Below are positions 61,701 through 64,000 of a DNA stretch of 64,000 bases, piece by piece. The stretch covers positions 434,001 through 498,000 of the forward strand of contig VWZL01004335.1 of the NCBI GenBank assembly GCA_013396915.1. Reading direction: 5' to 3'. The stretch comes from Stercorarius parasiticus (lineage: Eukaryota > Chordata > Aves > Charadriiformes > Stercorariidae). Within the stretch, counting starts at the first letter, position 1, and each line of letters opens with the position of its first letter. A program made the position numbers and the translations under genes. The notes beneath the pieces are model-generated. The model searched no databases. It was not told where the DNA came from and worked only from the letters and a program-made list of their open reading frames with translations.

Positions 61701-64000
61701 GCAAAACCGCCTAAATTTGCAGTATGAGCAACGCTCACTAAAACGCTCTAAAACCAACAATATTTCACTAGGACTGAGGACCCACACAAATAGCACAATT
61801 TATGTAACCATAGCAATCAACCCCAATGTGAGAGAACCCTAATATTCTTAGATTTGTAGCAGCGTAAAAAGTCTATTGATATTACTGGCTCTAACAAGAA
61901 ATCTTTTCCACTTGATAGCTTTTTCCCATTCTGGTGAGAATGACACAATATTTACAGACGTATAGATAATAATGAAAAACTGTTTCTGTTTATTTTCTAT
62001 TTACCTTTAGGCAATTCAACCATTACCCAAGAGAAATAGTGTTTTCGCAGTATCCCAAACATTCCCAAGCAATGTGTAATCAGAGAAACCATTCATACCA
62101 GCAGGCTTATTTTTATACCGAATAATGGTTACAAACACTTTGATGCCCAGACAGCTAATTTACAGTTGAGACGCTACTAGTTGTGCTATCTTTGCACTCA
62201 TCTGGAAACACTGGAGTGATGCAGTGAAGTTAATTCCCTCTGTATTTGGATTCTTAACGTTGGTAAGGTAGGTTCTGCAATATTGAAAAAATACCGCCTG
62301 CAGAATAAAGGTTTTTTTCTTCACTGATGCTCCATCTACGTTCTTTTTAATCTTTGCATCTGTGTATATCAAAAGTAGTCAGTATATAGGGAGCTGGTGT
62401 TGACCTTATAGTCTATTAGAGATCACCATTACACTCTTTTGTTCTTATCATCAAGGTCCCGCGTACACAGAACTTCAGCCTCCGAAAAGAACCACCCTGG
62501 AGGCACCAGAAGTACTTTTCCCAACATCTGATGAAGTACTCTCAAATGTGACTTAAATATTTGGTTTTGGAAAAGGAAAAAAGCAAAGAAAGAGCATTTT
62601 TCTCTCTGATCTAAGACACGAACTTCCCCCTGGATTGGTTCTCTCTCATTTCTGAGTACAGAAGCTGGCCTAAGTTACTGGGATGTTTAAACTTTTCAGC
62701 AGGTACAGTTCAGTGAAGTTCAGCCCAACTTGTGGTAGCGACGCTTCAAGCTCTCAAAGCAGCTTAAGGGGGTGGGAGGAGGAGATCCTGGGTTTTTTCA
62801 TCACTCTTCTGGGAATACAGCATCCTTGGGCAGAAACTTTCCTACTCCTGTTTGAGTACCTTACTTGGCCATTGCAAGTCCTTTTTCAAATTCAAGACAA
62901 CTTCCCCTTATTTGGCCTGGACACACAGATGAGGTTGATACTGGTTTACACTTAAGGTTGCAATTATTCTGTCCATACAAGAACGTATGGTAAGATATAA
63001 GGTTTTTAATGCTATAGCTTGTCCTTCCATGTCACATCACTGGGATCCCTTTGCCCACATTTGACAATATCAAGTAAAGAACGAGGAACTTTATTTTCTA
63101 CCCCCTTTTTTCAAAACTCAGTGTCTTAAAATTTGAGGCTGTAACTTGAGTTGCTGATGGAAATGATACAAAACTAGAAATTCTGTATGCGGACGAGCAC
63201 AAGACAAATAGATGATAAATCTGTGATAGTATTCCTTAAAGAGAGCACAAAAACGCAACAGGGATTACACTCCTATTCTCAAGTGAGCCTGAGCAACAAT
63301 ACGTACTTGTAGGCACATACACTCCATCCCTTTAGCAGTTCCCCCGAACTCAAGCCTCCTCCACTTCTAATCCTTTCTGTCTTAGTCTTTCAGCCTCCAC
63401 TCCCCACGTACGGCCAGGAGAGAAGCAGAATGGTCGCTGACAACACCGAGAAATTCCCTGCAAGATAAATACATCCAGGGGAGCCTACAGAGCTGTGTCG
63501 CTCCCTGTAAAGAAGATACAAACATTTGATCAGCTGCAGAGTTCTCTAAACTCCACTATTTATACTGCCTGGGTCTCCAGTAATTACAGTGGGAGATGAG
63601 ACACTTAGCTCACATGCAAAAACCCCAAACAAATTTAAACATTTTCATCTGTAGCCAAATCTTACCCCAAGACGCATTCTTTCATAGGGTGTAGCTGTTA
63701 AAATCAAAGAAGCGTTAGCGCTTATAAATTGTGATTCTAAAATTTAATATATCAGATTTGGGCACAATATTGTGAGATAACAGAAGTCACCGCTCAACTA
63801 AATGCAAAGGTTCTGTGCCAAAATACATCTTCTATCAACAAGAATCTGAAATCAGTAAGGAAGTTAAAAATGATCCTTTCTGCAGAAAAACAAGTTTATC
63901 ATAAAAATTATATAGCAGAAAAAAAAAAGATGTGCTTTGAGAAACAACGTCCTGATGCTTAGTAACACAAAACTTCTTAGTTTGTCTTCCGGCATGCAGT
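58776..64000. other. Intronic DNA to the right edge, nothing recognised
   Basis: AT-rich unique sequence with short chance frames. No SUPT3H upstream exon, CpG island or RUNX2 sequence was recognised. Confidence 0.5.

Larger units (their letters stand above)
40256..64000 (-). other. SUPT3H: Inferred SUPT3H intron, 5' side (runs past right edge)
   Basis: No exon matching the SPT3 N-terminal region was seen between 40256 and the right edge, so this is read as one intron of at least 23.7 kb. Very long SUPT3H introns are normal in vertebrates. It carries CR1 fragments, an AT-rich palindromic locus and otherwise unremarkable AT-rich DNA, itemised separately. A short divergent exon could have been missed by eye. 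Confidence 0.7.

Overview
The window looks like a piece of a bird genome. It is AT-rich, intron-like DNA with no operons and no long open frames. It is scattered with 5'-truncated CR1 LINE copies, several of which end in the CR1 3' signature of short ATTCTATG-type repeats. It also holds triplet microsatellites and one ambiguous base (2816). A close sauropsid relative (crocodilian, turtle) cannot be excluded from sequence alone.

The one gene I can support is SUPT3H (SPT3 homologue, a SAGA/STAGA coactivator subunit), on the minus strand. Five consecutive internal coding exons lie within 6.7 kb: 40180-40255, 37400-37512, 36673-36780, 36006-36194 and 33604-33714. All five have GT donors and AG acceptors, and they join in frame through the second histone-fold region of the protein. 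The 63-codon exon at 36006-36194 has weaker splice sites and symmetric phase, so it is probably a cassette. Neither the N-terminal exons (histone fold 1) nor the last coding exon was found. The flanks therefore read as very large introns: at least 23.7 kb on the 5' side (40256 to the right edge) and at least 33.6 kb on the 3' side (33603 to the left edge). In vertebrates SUPT3H lies head-to-head with RUNX2, which would place RUNX2 beyond the right edge; this is inference.

Layout. 1-33603: inferred 3'-side intron with seven CR1 or CR1-like pieces, one probable L2-like reverse-transcriptase relic (15260-15600), AGT-type triplet arrays (8264-8330, 25027-25119), a pyrimidine tract and two CpG-rich patches (20414-20505, 21391-21617). 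33604-40255: SUPT3H exon cluster. 40256-64000: inferred 5'-side intron with six CR1 or CR1-like pieces. This part also holds an exon-like open segment (47373-47522) and a striking 0.8-kb AT-rich palindromic locus (50479-51271) built around seven copies of a 54-bp unit made of two perfect palindromes.

Apart from SUPT3H and the LINE relics, the open reading frames look like chance frames or by-products of simple repeats. I found no RNA gene, CRISPR array or viral element that I can support.
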